Positions 8,986 through 17,575 are shown, counted from the stretch's first letter. The stretch: DNA of 64,000 nt from Thalassotalea ponticola (GCF_041379045.1 NZ_CP166871.1:3286001-3350000); one strand, 5' to 3'. The notes: generated by a model from the letters alone, not told the origin. Translations and numbers: made by a program.

Positions 8986-10212
8986 ATGAAAAAACTTGTT
9001 CTTTCAGCAATCTTAGGTTGCGGATTACTGGGTAACGCATTTGCTGCAGGTGATGCAGATGCAGGCAAAACTAAAGCAGCTACGTGTGCCGCATGTCACG
9101 GTGCTAATGGTATCGGTATTGCCGATAACTACCCTAACCTTGCTGGTCAACATGCTGACTATATTGTTAAGCAATTAAAAGCATTTAAAGATGGTTCTCG
9201 TAAAGATCCAGTAATGTCGCCAATGGCAATGCCATTATCTGAACAAGACATGCTTGATGTGGCAGCCTACTTTAGTGCCCTGTCTGGTTCTGGCGATGCG
9301 CCGGCTGATGCCAGTACTGGTGCTGCTGCGCCAGCGGCTCCTGCGGCTGTACAAGTGGTAGCCGATCCAGTAGCAGGTAAAGGTCTATACCAAAACGGTG
9401 ACGTAACTCGTGGTATTACCGCTTGTGTTGACTGTCACGGTAAACAAGGTAACTCAGATGTGTTGATTAACCCGAACTTGTCAAACCAACACCCTGAGTA
9501 CATTGAAAAGCAACTTAAAGCATTCCACAGTGGTGAGCGCAAAGACGCATCAATGAATGCGGTAGCGATGAATCTAACAGAACAAGACATCATCGACCTT
9601 GGAGCTTACTTTGAGTCGCCAGAAGCTGTTGCCGATGCCGTGGCTAAAAAGCCTTCAGCTGAAAAATTAACGTTTGTTGGCGATGTTGAAGCAGGCAAAG
9701 CCAAATCGATGGTTTGTGCTGCGTGTCATGGTGCTGATGGTAACCAGCCATTGCCAAATCACCCGAAACTTGCTGGTCAACACGAACAATACCTTGCAAA
9801 GCAGTTACATGATTTCAAATCAGGTGCTCGTGATAACGCTATTATGGCAGGTCAAGTAGCCGCTTTAACTGACGAAGACATGCAAAATCTTGCCGCGTAC
9901 TTCGCTAGCCAAAAATTAACAGCTACAGCTGCTGAAGAAAACGCTTTGGGTAAAAAATTATATCAAGGTGGTGATGCTGCACGAGGCATTACAGCATGTA
10001 TCGCTTGTCACGGAACCGATGGTAAAGGTGCTGGCCTAGCTGGTTTCCCTAAAGTTGGTAGCCAAACAGCCGATTACCTCAAACTGCAATTAGAGCAGTT
10101 CCGCAGTGGTAAGCGCAACAACGACATGAATGGCATGATGAGTAACATTGCAGTGAAACTTACCGATGAAGACATCGCTGCTCTAGCGCAATACATGGCG
10201 TCACTGAAGTAA
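8986..10212 (+). CDS. Four-haem cytochrome c4 (tandem duplicated)
   Basis: Periplasmic c-type cytochrome that passes electrons from the bc1 complex to terminal oxidases. A signal peptide covers residues 1-20 (cleavage after AFA). Four CXXCH haem motifs are present: CAACH at 34, CVDCH at 147, CAACH at 244 and CIACH at 338. The usual cytochrome c4 has about 200 residues and two haems; this one has 408 residues and looks like two c4 units in tandem, the first joined by an Ala/Pro-rich linker near residues 105-125. Methionine-rich segments (MSPMAMPL and equivalents) would provide the sixth haem ligands. A c4 gene beside engB is a known arrangement in pseudomonads. A strong terminator follows. Confidence 0.92.
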   Translation: MKKLVLSAILGCGLLGNAFAAGDADAGKTKAATCAACHGANGIGIADNYPNLAGQHADYIVKQLKAFKDGSRKDPVMSPMAMPLSEQDMLDVAAYFSALSGSGDAPADASTGAAAPAAPAAVQVVADPVAGKGLYQNGDVTRGITACVDCHGKQGNSDVLINPNLSNQHPEYIEKQLKAFHSGERKDASMNAVAMNLTEQDIIDLGAYFESPEAVADAVAKKPSAEKLTFVGDVEAGKAKSMVCAACHGADGNQPLPNHPKLAGQHEQYLAKQLHDFKSGARDNAIMAGQVAALTDEDMQNLAAYFASQKLTATAAEENALGKKLYQGGDAARGITACIACHGTDGKGAGLAGFPKVGSQTADYLKLQLEQFRSGKRNNDMNGMMSNIAVKLTDEDIAALAQYMASLK

Positions 10213-10229
10213 CGCTTCTAGTTAATAAA

Positions 10230-10257
10230 AAAACAGCGCACTAGGCGCTGTTTTTTT
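10230..10257 (+). terminator. Rho-independent terminator of cytochrome c4
   Basis: The stem ACAGCGC/GCGCTGT with a five-base loop is followed by seven T, 21 bases after the stop codon. Confidence 0.9.
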
Positions 10258-10352
10258 ATACCTAAAATTTATCTGCCGGATTCCACGTCGCTCAAAATCT
10301 CGCAAAGTACCCCATTATTGGTAGTAAGGTTAACTTTAGGCTGAGATTCATA

Positions 10353-10799
10353 TTAGGTGTTTTCAATTAAAAATGTAGCGCTGGGGTCAACATACACGCG
10401 ATCGCCCATCCCTTGACGGCCGAGTAACATCATATACGTCATTTCTTCGCGATTGCTCAATGTCAGCTCTATAGGCCATTCTTCAATGCCCAGCCGCAAT
10501 CGGGTAATGATCACGCAACGTTGTTCGCTTACACCGTTTGACGATTTGATACGTCGCGAATCGTGAAGTGGTGCCGAGCACTTTACCGTTTTATCGAGAT
10601 TATAAATATCAGGATGTAGATCAAAATTAACTTGAGGCTTACCAAATTTGGTTACCACGTTAATGTTATCAACGTGAAGCGACGATGTTTTTGCACCTGT
10701 ATCGATGCGCACCGGTAAATCTGAAATCCCCAAATCGGGCAAGCTACAAAGCTCAATATTACCAATAAGTAATCTATTCATTTTCTTTGTTAATGTCAT
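10353..10799 (-). CDS. RimB-like retropepsin-type aspartic protease (COG4067)
   Basis: A small protein of 148 residues, or 142 if the second ATG at 10781 (MNRLLIGN) is used, which fits the family better. It carries the aspartic-protease signature DTGAKTSSLH with Asp33-Thr34-Gly35. This family was long called ATP-dependent zinc protease; in pseudomonads one member, RimB, works with the glutamate ligase RimK on ribosomal protein S6. No rimK is present nearby in this window, so the substrate is unknown. It stands alone, between the c4 terminator and tRNA-His. Confidence 0.75.
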   Translation of the reverse strand: MTLTKKMNRLLIGNIELCSLPDLGISDLPVRIDTGAKTSSLHVDNINVVTKFGKPQVNFDLHPDIYNLDKTVKCSAPLHDSRRIKSSNGVSEQRCVIITRLRLGIEEWPIELTLSNREEMTYMMLLGRQGMGDRVYVDPSATFLIENT

Positions 10800-11028
10800 G
10801 AGATGTGCATCACCAACAACACAGTCGTTACCGGTAAGACACCGATGTGCACCGTGAGATATTTACAGCAAAATTGTACTAGCAGTAAGTATATCAGCAG
10901 AGCAGAATTACGCCTGTTATATCAGCAAAATAATGGTGATAAAACAAGATCAAAAACCGAGTTAAATATGCGGTTATCAAAACCAGAAAACAAATGGAAT
11001 ATAAGCGGGAGTTTAGATTAAAACTAGA

Positions 11029-11105
11029 TGGGGTGGCTGATGGGACTTGAACCCACGACAACCGGAATCACAATCCGGGGCTCTACCAACTGAGCTACAG
11101 CCACC
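11029..11105 (-). tRNA. tRNA-His (GTG anticodon)
   Basis: The minus strand folds into a complete cloverleaf of 77 nt including the extra 5' G typical of tRNA-His, a GTG anticodon, GGGTTCAAGTCCC in the T-arm and an encoded CCA end. It closely matches E. coli tRNA-His. Confidence 0.97.
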
Positions 11106-11284
11106 ACTAGGAAGACACTGCCCTAAGCAGTGCGCGGATTGTATCTTGTTCGCCTTCTTTAACGCAAGTACTTTTGCATAATAACGGTTATTTTTTTAAG
11201 AAAAACAGGCGCAAAAAAAAACATTTACTTTTTTTTGTCATTTATTTAACTATTGAATTACAATAAGGTTAGGATTTTATTGAA

Positions 11285-11377
11285 CTTTTAGAGATGAATA
11301 AAGCTCGTCAGGGAAACTGACAATTCGCCAGCACTTGGTACGGCTAGGCAGCAATGGATATGCAGCAGGAATCATAA
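11285..11377 (+). promoter_or_regulatory. Structured 5' leader of the diguanylate cyclase gene
   Basis: The leader contains the perfect hairpin GTCAG-GGAAA-CTGAC near 11308-11322 and a GC-richer segment before the AGGAA ribosome-binding site. This is more structure than the surrounding AT-rich DNA. I could not match it to a known riboswitch class. Confidence 0.25.
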
Positions 11378-13165
11378 ATGAATAATTATAAAGAATTCTT
11401 TTACGCGATAGTCATATTTTTTTCAATTAGCTTTGGCGCCTCAGGCGTAGCTAAGGCATCGTCGACTGATATTATAATTGATGGCAGTGAACGCGGACAA
11501 TTTATATCAGTCCCCGGAAACTACTTTCTCGACCCAACCTCACTATTAAATGCTAATCAAGCTTGGTTGCAACGGCTCTCGTTTTCACAAAGTGGTAAAA
11601 CGAACGGATGGATAGCTCCGCAAAGTGGTTCTGTTTGGAGTTACTATTCACTGGTTAACAATACCGATTCTGAAATCACTGTTTATCTCGAATACCCAGT
11701 ACAACAATCCATAACACTGTCATTGTATGAAAAACTCGGCACAGAGAATCAATTTGTGCGCAAGACCGTTACTCCTTACGACAGTTCACACCGTGAAATC
11801 CCCTTACCGCGTATGGCGTTACCTATTAGCCTCCAGGCTAACGAGAGAAAACACGTACTACTTGAATCATACAGCGATGTATCAACGGCCCGCTTCACCA
11901 GCTTTAGAATCTGGACAAGCGCCGCTTTGGTCAAAGCAACGGTTAATGAACACGTGACGTTCGCATCTGTAATGACCTTTATCATCCTGTCGGCCATCGC
12001 AGCGTTTATCTGCTTCAAGTTTCTAAAAGAAGCCTTTTTCAAGTGGTACATTATTTTAGCTTTAGCCAGTATTCCGGTTATCGGCTTGCAATCGGGTGTA
12101 CTCAATATCTATATACCAGGTTTAGATTATCACCCTCTTGGCACCATTGCGGTGGCGCTTATGGTCGCCAGTTGTGTCCAATTTATTCGTATATACGCAA
12201 ATGCGTCGTACCACTCGTTGCACCTCGACCGCGTCTATAAGACGACGATTATCGTCTCCCTCAGCTGTGTTCCCGTTGCTATTGTTGGCTTTCACGAGTT
12301 GGCAATGCAATTACAGCAACTGACTTTATTTGCCTTTGCCATTGCTATCTTTGCTGCTATCTACAGTGCGTATAAAGGTGAGAAGCAAATGAGCATTATG
12401 ATATTAACCATGATACTCTGCCTGGAAGTGATCGTTTGCAATAGTGCGTTAATTTGGGGCTGGCTGCCCGCAAGTTACGAATTTATGTTTTTCCCAACTG
12501 TCGGTACCGTGGCCCCGCTAACTTGTATAATGATTGCGATGAGCCGCAAAGCGATCGTTCATATGAAAGAAGGCTCTACCGAAAACACTTTTGAAAAAGT
12601 TTACGCCTTTGAAAAACAGGTGAAACAACAAAACCTGATATTGAAAAAAGCTAAAGAGCAAGCCGAGTTCGAAGCGCGTACTGATATGCTAACTCAGTTG
12701 CCAAATCGACGCGCTTTTATGGCTTTGGCAAAAATGTCGGTTGCGCAAGCCAAACGCGATAGCAAGCCGCTTTCCTTTATTGCCTTTGACATCGACAACT
12801 TTAAGCAAATAAACGATAACTATGGTCATCCTGCTGGTGATAAAACACTGCAGGAGGTCGGTGCTATCATTCGCAGCGTGATTCGCGACAGTGACTTTTG
12901 CGGACGCGTCGGAGGCGAAGAGTTTATGATCGGTTGCCACAACAGCTCTATTGATAACGCCTATAAATTAGCTGAACGTATTCGTCGTGAAATTGAAAGC
13001 TGTGTTATTAATTATGAAGGTCTTGAATTCTCGACTACAGTGAGTATCGGTTTATCGCAATTAGACGAAAATGATGATTTAGACAGTGTCGTCAAGAAGT
13101 CTGATGAGGCGATGTATCGATCCAAAACTACAGGTAAGAACAAAGCCACGTATTATGCTGCTTAA
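11378..13165 (+). CDS. Membrane-bound diguanylate cyclase (7TM-DISM sensor plus GGDEF)
   Basis: Predicted to make the second messenger c-di-GMP from GTP in response to a periplasmic signal. It has 595 residues: a signal peptide (about 1-27); a periplasmic sensor domain (about 35-190) of the 7TMR-DISMED2 kind; a block of roughly seven membrane helices (about 195-390); a helical linker (about 400-430); then a GGDEF domain. The active site is GGEEF at 512-516, an accepted active variant. The inhibitory I-site RxxD is present as Arg503-Asp506, five residues before the GGEEF, so product inhibition is expected. AGGAA precedes the ATG. The next gene follows closely and may be cotranscribed. The sensor ligand cannot be inferred. 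Confidence 0.9.
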   Translation: MNNYKEFFYAIVIFFSISFGASGVAKASSTDIIIDGSERGQFISVPGNYFLDPTSLLNANQAWLQRLSFSQSGKTNGWIAPQSGSVWSYYSLVNNTDSEITVYLEYPVQQSITLSLYEKLGTENQFVRKTVTPYDSSHREIPLPRMALPISLQANERKHVLLESYSDVSTARFTSFRIWTSAALVKATVNEHVTFASVMTFIILSAIAAFICFKFLKEAFFKWYIILALASIPVIGLQSGVLNIYIPGLDYHPLGTIAVALMVASCVQFIRIYANASYHSLHLDRVYKTTIIVSLSCVPVAIVGFHELAMQLQQLTLFAFAIAIFAAIYSAYKGEKQMSIMILTMILCLEVIVCNSALIWGWLPASYEFMFFPTVGTVAPLTCIMIAMSRKAIVHMKEGSTENTFEKVYAFEKQVKQQNLILKKAKEQAEFEARTDMLTQLPNRRAFMALAKMSVAQAKRDSKPLSFIAFDIDNFKQINDNYGHPAGDKTLQEVGAIIRSVIRDSDFCGRVGGEEFMIGCHNSSIDNAYKLAERIRREIESCVINYEGLEFSTTVSIGLSQLDENDDLDSVVKKSDEAMYRSKTTGKNKATYYAA

Positions 13166-13210
13166 CGCTGCGTAAAGCACAATCAATACCGTTTGTCAGT
13201 TATCGTTATT

Positions 13211-13753
13211 ATGTCTATAGAATCTTTACAAAAACAATTATCCGCAAATCAACAAAAGCTACCACCCGTCGAGCAGTGGGATCCACCGTATTGTGGCGAG
13301 ATGGATATGCGCATTGATCGCGAGGGTCAATGGCATTATCAAGGTAGCCCTATTAGCCGTCAACGCTTAGTAAAGCTATTTGCCAGCGTATTGGTAAAGG
13401 AAGCTGATGACTATTTTCTCGTCACCCCGGTTGAAAAAGTAAAAATAAGTGTCGACGCTCTACCATTTGTTGTAACTCAGTGGCAGTGGGTTGATGAGGT
13501 CGAACGCGGTTCGATGTTACTGACCACGAACCTCGGTGATGAAATATTACTGGATAAATCTCATCCAATAAAGCGCAGTAATGACGGCTCATTACGGGTA
13601 AATATTCGCCGCAATTTAGAAGCCTCTATTCATCGCAATGTATACTACCAATGGATAGAAATAGCAGATAAGGTTGAAGGTGATCAACAACTACAACTGT
13701 ATATTCACAGTGAAGACATTGATCACTTAATTGGAGTGGTCGACCTGGACTAA
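13211..13753 (+). CDS. DUF1285 domain protein
   Basis: A conserved proteobacterial protein of 180 residues and unknown function. The recognisable elements are the N-terminal PPVEQWDPPYCGEMDMRI segment and the central VKISVDALPFVV. There is no signal peptide or membrane segment. I chose the ATG at 13211 (MSIESLQK); an in-frame TTG at 13193 would add six residues but neither has a clear Shine-Dalgarno sequence. It lies 45 bases after the diguanylate cyclase, and its last four bases overlap the end of the convergent hemN. Confidence 0.8.
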   Translation: MSIESLQKQLSANQQKLPPVEQWDPPYCGEMDMRIDREGQWHYQGSPISRQRLVKLFASVLVKEADDYFLVTPVEKVKISVDALPFVVTQWQWVDEVERGSMLLTTNLGDEILLDKSHPIKRSNDGSLRVNIRRNLEASIHRNVYYQWIEIADKVEGDQQLQLYIHSEDIDHLIGVVDLD

Positions 13754-15144
13754 ATAACTTTCGAAAAGCGCTGTTGATGTAGCTTCGTTTTCAAATAGGC
13801 GTCAAACGACATGCAAACATTGCGAATGAGTAGACGCGCTTTCGGAGCAACTTGTATCGAGTGTTCGTTTACCGTGACTAACCCATCGTTGACAAACACC
13901 TGTAATGAATCTAATTCATCGGCAAAATAGCTATCAAAGGTTATTCCAAACCGATCTGCAACAACTTGTTTGTCGACGCTGAAATTACACATCAATTGCT
14001 TAATTACAAATGAGCGAATAGCGTCATCAGCGGTTGTGGTAATCCCCTTTTCTAATGCATGACCACATTGCTCAATGGCTTGGTAATACGCCTGTAAGGT
14101 TTTGACATTTTGGCTGAAACTGTTGCCCATTGCGCTGATCGCTGATACCCCGAAAGCCAATAAGTCACAATCACCTAACGTGGTATAGCCCTGGAAATTT
14201 CGATGTAAGCTACCATTGCGCTGTGCTATCGCTAAATCGTCTTCTGGTTTAGCAAAGTGATCCATGCCAATAAACTCATAGCCAATTGCAACCAAAGACT
14301 CTATCGCATACTGCATCAATGCCAGCTTTTCAGTGGAATTTGGTAACCATTGATCTTTAATTTTTCGCTGCGCAGCAAAACGACTGGGTAAATGCGCATA
14401 ACTAAATAAGGAGATGCGATCGGGATCTATGCGCTTAACTGCAGCAATAGTGTCTGCAAAAGACTGCGGAGTTTGATGTGGCAGACCGTAAATTAGATCA
14501 ATATTTACCGAAGCAAAGCCGATGCGTTTTGCTCTTCGCGCCAATTCGACAATAAAGTCGGTGCTTTGTAGGCGATTTATCGCTGCCTGCACTTTAACAT
14601 CAACATCTTGTACACCGATACTGAGACGGTTAAATCCGACCTCAAATAAGTGATCAATTAAGTCGAGCGATATCTCTCTTGGGTCAACTTCGATTCCCAT
14701 TTCAATCTGCTCAGAAAAGCTAAATGAGGCTTTTAATTTATCGACTAAGCGACTGATTTGCGCCTTGTTTAAAAAGGTAGGTGTACCTCCCCCCCAATGC
14801 ATTTGCTTTACTTGCTTGCCTTTAACTAACTTGGCTCGCGTGTCGATTTCTCGGCACAAGTAATCGATATATTGGTCCGCTTTATCCTGATGACGAGTTA
14901 CGATTTTGTTGCAGCCACAGTAGTAACACAAACTATGGCAGAACGGGATATGGATATAAATTGACAACTCTTGGCTATCAGAAGTTTGAATTGCGTCAAC
15001 CAACTCACTATCGCAAAAATTCTCATTAAATTCTAATGCTGTTGGGTACGAGGTGTAGCGAGGACCGCTCACGTCATACTTGGCTAACATTTGACGTGAA
15101 AACATATCATTTAATGCGTTGTGAATTTGATTAGATTGAGACAC
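13750..15144 (-). CDS. hemN: Oxygen-independent coproporphyrinogen III dehydrogenase
   Basis: Radical-SAM enzyme of anaerobic haem synthesis that converts coproporphyrinogen III to protoporphyrinogen IX. It has 464 residues (E. coli HemN, 457). The [4Fe-4S] motif CxxxCxxC is at Cys69, Cys73 and Cys76, with Cys78 following as in true HemN enzymes, and the SGPRYTSYPTALEF start segment is typical. This supports HemN rather than the haem chaperone HemW. The start is a GTG at 15144. The aerobic counterpart hemF is also in this window, so haem can be made with or without oxygen. Two hairpins separate it from the upstream dksA-type gene. Confidence 0.95.
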   Translation of the reverse strand: MSQSNQIHNALNDMFSRQMLAKYDVSGPRYTSYPTALEFNENFCDSELVDAIQTSDSQELSIYIHIPFCHSLCYYCGCNKIVTRHQDKADQYIDYLCREIDTRAKLVKGKQVKQMHWGGGTPTFLNKAQISRLVDKLKASFSFSEQIEMGIEVDPREISLDLIDHLFEVGFNRLSIGVQDVDVKVQAAINRLQSTDFIVELARRAKRIGFASVNIDLIYGLPHQTPQSFADTIAAVKRIDPDRISLFSYAHLPSRFAAQRKIKDQWLPNSTEKLALMQYAIESLVAIGYEFIGMDHFAKPEDDLAIAQRNGSLHRNFQGYTTLGDCDLLAFGVSAISAMGNSFSQNVKTLQAYYQAIEQCGHALEKGITTTADDAIRSFVIKQLMCNFSVDKQVVADRFGITFDSYFADELDSLQVFVNDGLVTVNEHSIQVAPKARLLIRNVCMSFDAYLKTKLHQQRFSKVI

Positions 15145-15146
15145 TT

Positions 15147-15176
15147 AGAAAAACCTACCGATAAAATTACCGGTAG
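15147..15176 (-). terminator. Hairpin before hemN, probable terminator
   Basis: On the minus strand, CTACCG/CGGTAG with a 10-base loop is followed by GTTTTTC. It may end transcription from the yihI-dksA-type cluster or act as a second stop behind the next hairpin. Confidence 0.55.
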
Positions 15177-15177
15177 T

Positions 15178-15221
15178 ATAAAAAACATTGCACCCGCGTT
15201 TATTGATCGAGCGCAATGTTT
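15178..15221 (-). terminator. Terminator of the DksA-type gene
   Basis: On the minus strand, ACATTGC/GCAATGT encloses a 21-base loop and is followed by six T. It lies about 40 bases after the stop codon at 15260 and separates this cluster from hemN. Confidence 0.6.
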
Positions 15222-15259
15222 TATCGAGAACACGCTTGGAGAGAATTGAGTTTGTAAAA

Positions 15260-15571
15260 TTAATCAGCGCAATGAATGCATTTAGTGGCCGCAGGTTGCA
15301 CTTTCAACCGAGCCTCAGCGATGTTTTCACCACATTCGCTACAAACACCATAGGTACCTGTTTCGATGCGATTTATGGCATTAGAAAGTTGTTGAATCTC
15401 TATTTTAGCCTCTGCTTCTAGCGCATTGAGTACTTCGTCATTTTCCCGTTCACCCGCCTGTTCAGACCAATCAGCGGCTCTACCTTCTGCAAAATCGCCG
15501 TGAATTGAATCAACACGCTCCTGTAAAGCAACAATTCGCTTTGTGAATTCTACTTTCAATTGCTCACTCAT
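15260..15571 (-). CDS. TraR/DksA-family zinc-finger protein
   Basis: A 103-residue protein, shorter than DksA (151). The C-terminal four-cysteine zinc finger is intact: CSEC (Cys77, Cys80) and CIHC (Cys98, Cys101). The N-terminal part is a predicted helical region with acidic residues. Proteins of this family enter the RNA polymerase secondary channel or are of unknown target; here I infer a regulator without a known partner. It is the last gene of a cluster with yihI and the DUF2489 gene (18 base gap), all minus strand. Confidence 0.85.
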   Translation of the reverse strand: MSEQLKVEFTKRIVALQERVDSIHGDFAEGRAADWSEQAGERENDEVLNALEAEAKIEIQQLSNAINRIETGTYGVCSECGENIAEARLKVQPAATKCIHCAD

Positions 15572-15589
15572 GAGACCACCTTTAGATTG

Positions 15590-16093
15590 TTATTGTCTAG
15601 TTGTGCTTTGCAATGTCTCAATCAATGTCTGTGAATAAGGTAACAATTTATCTACTTCGGCGAATACCGCATCCTCGTATTGCTCTTCGTAGCCCATCCG
15701 TTCCAGGTCGAGCTTAAGCCTTTCTTTCTTTGACAACTTTTTACGCTCGTCCAAAATAGGCATATGACTGATATTGCTATATAAAGTAAATATAGCAGGA
15801 AAATTCGCTTTCATCTTGACCTTGTGATCAGGTAGCGAGTCCATCAACACCGACAAACGCCAACTGCCTTCAGATACTTCACACTGCTTAGCCGACATCG
15901 CTCGACAAATATGACTAATTGACTGCAAAGCCTTGATATCACGCTGTGCGAGCTTTTGCCGTTTCTCAGCTAATAGCGCTTCATTTTTTTTCTTTTGATG
16001 GCGGAGTTTAAATAGCAAAAAACTCGCATAAACAGCCAATGCAAAAATAATGATGCCACCGACCACCAATAGCGCAATCGTAGATACTGTCAT
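15590..16093 (-). CDS. DUF2489 membrane-anchored protein
   Basis: A 167-residue protein with one N-terminal membrane helix (about residues 5-28), followed by a basic, coiled-coil-like segment and a cytoplasmic domain with the ICRAMSAKQCEVSEGSWRLSVLMD stretch in the region typical of DUF2489. The function is unknown. It is five bases after yihI, so the two are very likely translated from one mRNA; the same neighbourhood with yihI and hemN occurs in vibrios. Confidence 0.75.
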   Translation of the reverse strand: MTVSTIALLVVGGIIIFALAVYASFLLFKLRHQKKKNEALLAEKRQKLAQRDIKALQSISHICRAMSAKQCEVSEGSWRLSVLMDSLPDHKVKMKANFPAIFTLYSNISHMPILDERKKLSKKERLKLDLERMGYEEQYEDAVFAEVDKLLPYSQTLIETLQSTTRQ

Positions 16094-16098
16094 TTTTA

Positions 16099-16677
16099 CT
16101 ACTCTTTGAATTCAGAAAAGTCAGTATCATCTAAGCGATCGAGAATATCGTCATCATCGCTTTCGCTAATCTCTGTATCGAATTCCTCATCTTCAATACC
16201 AAGCAATTCGCATAATTCTTGATAACGCTGCTGTGCTGCCTCTAGCGTTTCAATATCTTGATCAGAGACTTGTTCTCCCGCATCGAGTTTTGCCGAAATA
16301 AGCATTAATTGCTCGTTCTCTTCAAGCTGTTGTAACTCTTGCTCATAAATAGCAGTCATGTCGCTAACGTTCGCTACTGGTTCAATTACAGTGACAGCCG
16401 CTAATGGTATCTCTTTCTTCTCAATAGGCTTATCGCGATTAGTACTTGCATTACTGTCGATACCAAGCGGTATCGCCTTCTTGCTACCGTGACGAGCGTC
16501 TTTACTACCCGTGCTAACTTGCTGCTTTTTTGTGTTCTTTTCAACTTGTTGTCGCGAACCAGCTTTATTACCAGCGATTTTGCGCTTACGAGGTTCTTTT
16601 TCCACTTTCTCTGGGCGCTGTAAATTCAGCTTCTTCATTAAAGCGCCTTCTTTGCGAGATTTTTTCGATCTAGCCAT
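16099..16677 (-). CDS. yihI: Der GTPase-activating protein YihI
   Basis: Stimulates GTP hydrolysis by the ribosome-assembly GTPase Der (EngA) and so tunes 50S assembly. It has 192 residues. The N-terminus is very basic (MARSKKSRKEG, then KKLNLQRPEK), and the C-terminal half is strongly acidic, ending in a DDDD-rich tail; this is the known YihI composition. It heads the yihI-DUF2489-DksA-type cluster. The csr-type RNA gene lies about 200 bases upstream on the same strand, mirroring the csrC-yihI neighbourhood of E. coli. Confidence 0.9.
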   Translation of the reverse strand: MARSKKSRKEGALMKKLNLQRPEKVEKEPRKRKIAGNKAGSRQQVEKNTKKQQVSTGSKDARHGSKKAIPLGIDSNASTNRDKPIEKKEIPLAAVTVIEPVANVSDMTAIYEQELQQLEENEQLMLISAKLDAGEQVSDQDIETLEAAQQRYQELCELLGIEDEEFDTEISESDDDDILDRLDDTDFSEFKE

Positions 16678-16877
16678 AATTCGTTACATTCATTAAAGGA
16701 AATATGGTTATATTTTACGTTAAATATGCTAAGAAGGATAATAAAGCTTTGTTACTAAATTGCTAAGTGCGAATAGGTTGGGCTTAGATAGCGAGAAAAC
16801 GTTAAGTTTTAACTTGATATGAAACGAATAAATTAAGGTGTAGGTTTAAGTCACAATATCACTACCGCTTTGAAGAG

Positions 16878-16907
16878 AAAAGGCAAAAGCGAAGCCCCCT
16901 TCGCTTT
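16878..16907 (-). terminator. Terminator of the csr-type RNA
   Basis: On the minus strand AAAGCGAAG/CTTCGCTTT forms a 9 bp stem with a GGGG loop, followed by a T-rich tail (TGCCTTTT). Confidence 0.85.
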
Positions 16908-17127
16908 CGACAATTACATCTGTCTAATGGCGCATCCGGTTTCTGCCTTTACTTCAATGTATGCCTTCCTAGGCTTTAGCGCATCCGTGATATTTATTAT
17001 CTGTCATCCTGACAACTTTTTGACTATCCTTAATTGATCTTCCGTAATAAAGACTCATCCTGAGTCTGCGGCAATCCATTGGTATCCATACATAAATGAT
17101 TTCTGACTTGTTACATCCTGTAACTAA
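16878..17127 (-). ncRNA. CsrB/CsrC-family small RNA that sequesters CsrA
   Basis: On the minus strand about 250 nt contain ten GGA motifs, three of them in near-identical perfect hairpins: GTTACA-GGA-TGTAAC (17110-17124), GACTCA-GGA-TGAGTC (17052-17066) and TGTCA-GGA-TGACA (17002-17014). The first contains ACAGGATGT, the core of the CsrA SELEX consensus. Single-stranded ATGGA, AAGGA and CGGATG motifs lie between them, and a strong terminator ends the RNA. Position before yihI matches csrC of E. coli. Such RNAs titrate the translational regulator CsrA and are usually driven by a BarA/UvrY-type system; no GacA box was recognised here. The 5' end is inferred from the promoter. Confidence 0.9.
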
Positions 17128-17132
17128 GTGTA

Positions 17133-17160
17133 ATTCTACGCCACACTGGCTTGGAAACAA
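17133..17160 (-). promoter_or_regulatory. Putative promoter of the csr-type RNA
   Basis: TTGTTT (17160-17155), 16 bases, then TAGAAT (17138-17133) on the minus strand would start the RNA near 17127, just before its first GGA hairpin. Confidence 0.5.
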
Positions 17161-17245
17161 CTAGCGACGATCAAAATATTTGTTCGCAAAAAAACCAATA
17201 GAATATAAAGCCCTGATAACATTAGCATTATTAATTTAAACTGGC

Positions 17246-17575
17246 ATAGATAAGCGCGATAACGACCAAGCAAAATGGCAAATGTCTCACACAGCAGATA
17301 ATACATGTCTCAATTGGCCAACAAGGTTGAAACAAATGTTAGGCGACAAAACACAATTTAATCAGGCTCGTTACTTCAATTATCAATCAGAAGAAATATT
17401 GGCGTGATTTAATCCACTTTAGTTATTACGGCTAGTCAAAAGCAACAATTACGATATGTCGTTGGTTACAGCCAAGGTGCGGCTATCATGTAACTTCAGC
17501 TCACGCACTTCAAAACCAATGGAGATCCTTACTTTTCCAGAAACAGATAAACGTCATCCTGGAATCGCAGAGCGA
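17246..17575 (+). pseudogene. Possible decayed protein-coding fragment
   Basis: Between the csr RNA and the IS, short protein-like stretches appear in changing frames: a 50-codon open stretch with good composition (ending FNYQSEEILA), then YWRDLIHFSYYG in another frame, then LRYVVGYSQGAAIM in a third. GYSQGA resembles the nucleophile elbow of alpha/beta hydrolases. This looks like a frameshifted relic, but the parent family is not certain and the pattern could be fortuitous. Confidence 0.3.

Noticed and set aside
10803..11021. 72-codon open frame between the RimB-like gene and tRNA-His
   Set aside because: No ribosome-binding site, poor composition, no recognisable motif; probably chance.
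11285..11377. c-di-GMP (GEMM-I) riboswitch
   Set aside because: The GGGAAAC-like stretch recalls it, but the conserved core and second stem could not be matched.
16969..17160. 63-codon open frame upstream of yihI
   Set aside because: It overlaps the csr-type RNA, whose GGA hairpins explain the sequence; no ribosome-binding site.
17161..17340. GacA/UvrY box upstream of the csr-type RNA
   Set aside because: No TGTAAG-N6-CTTACA-like palindrome found at the expected distance.
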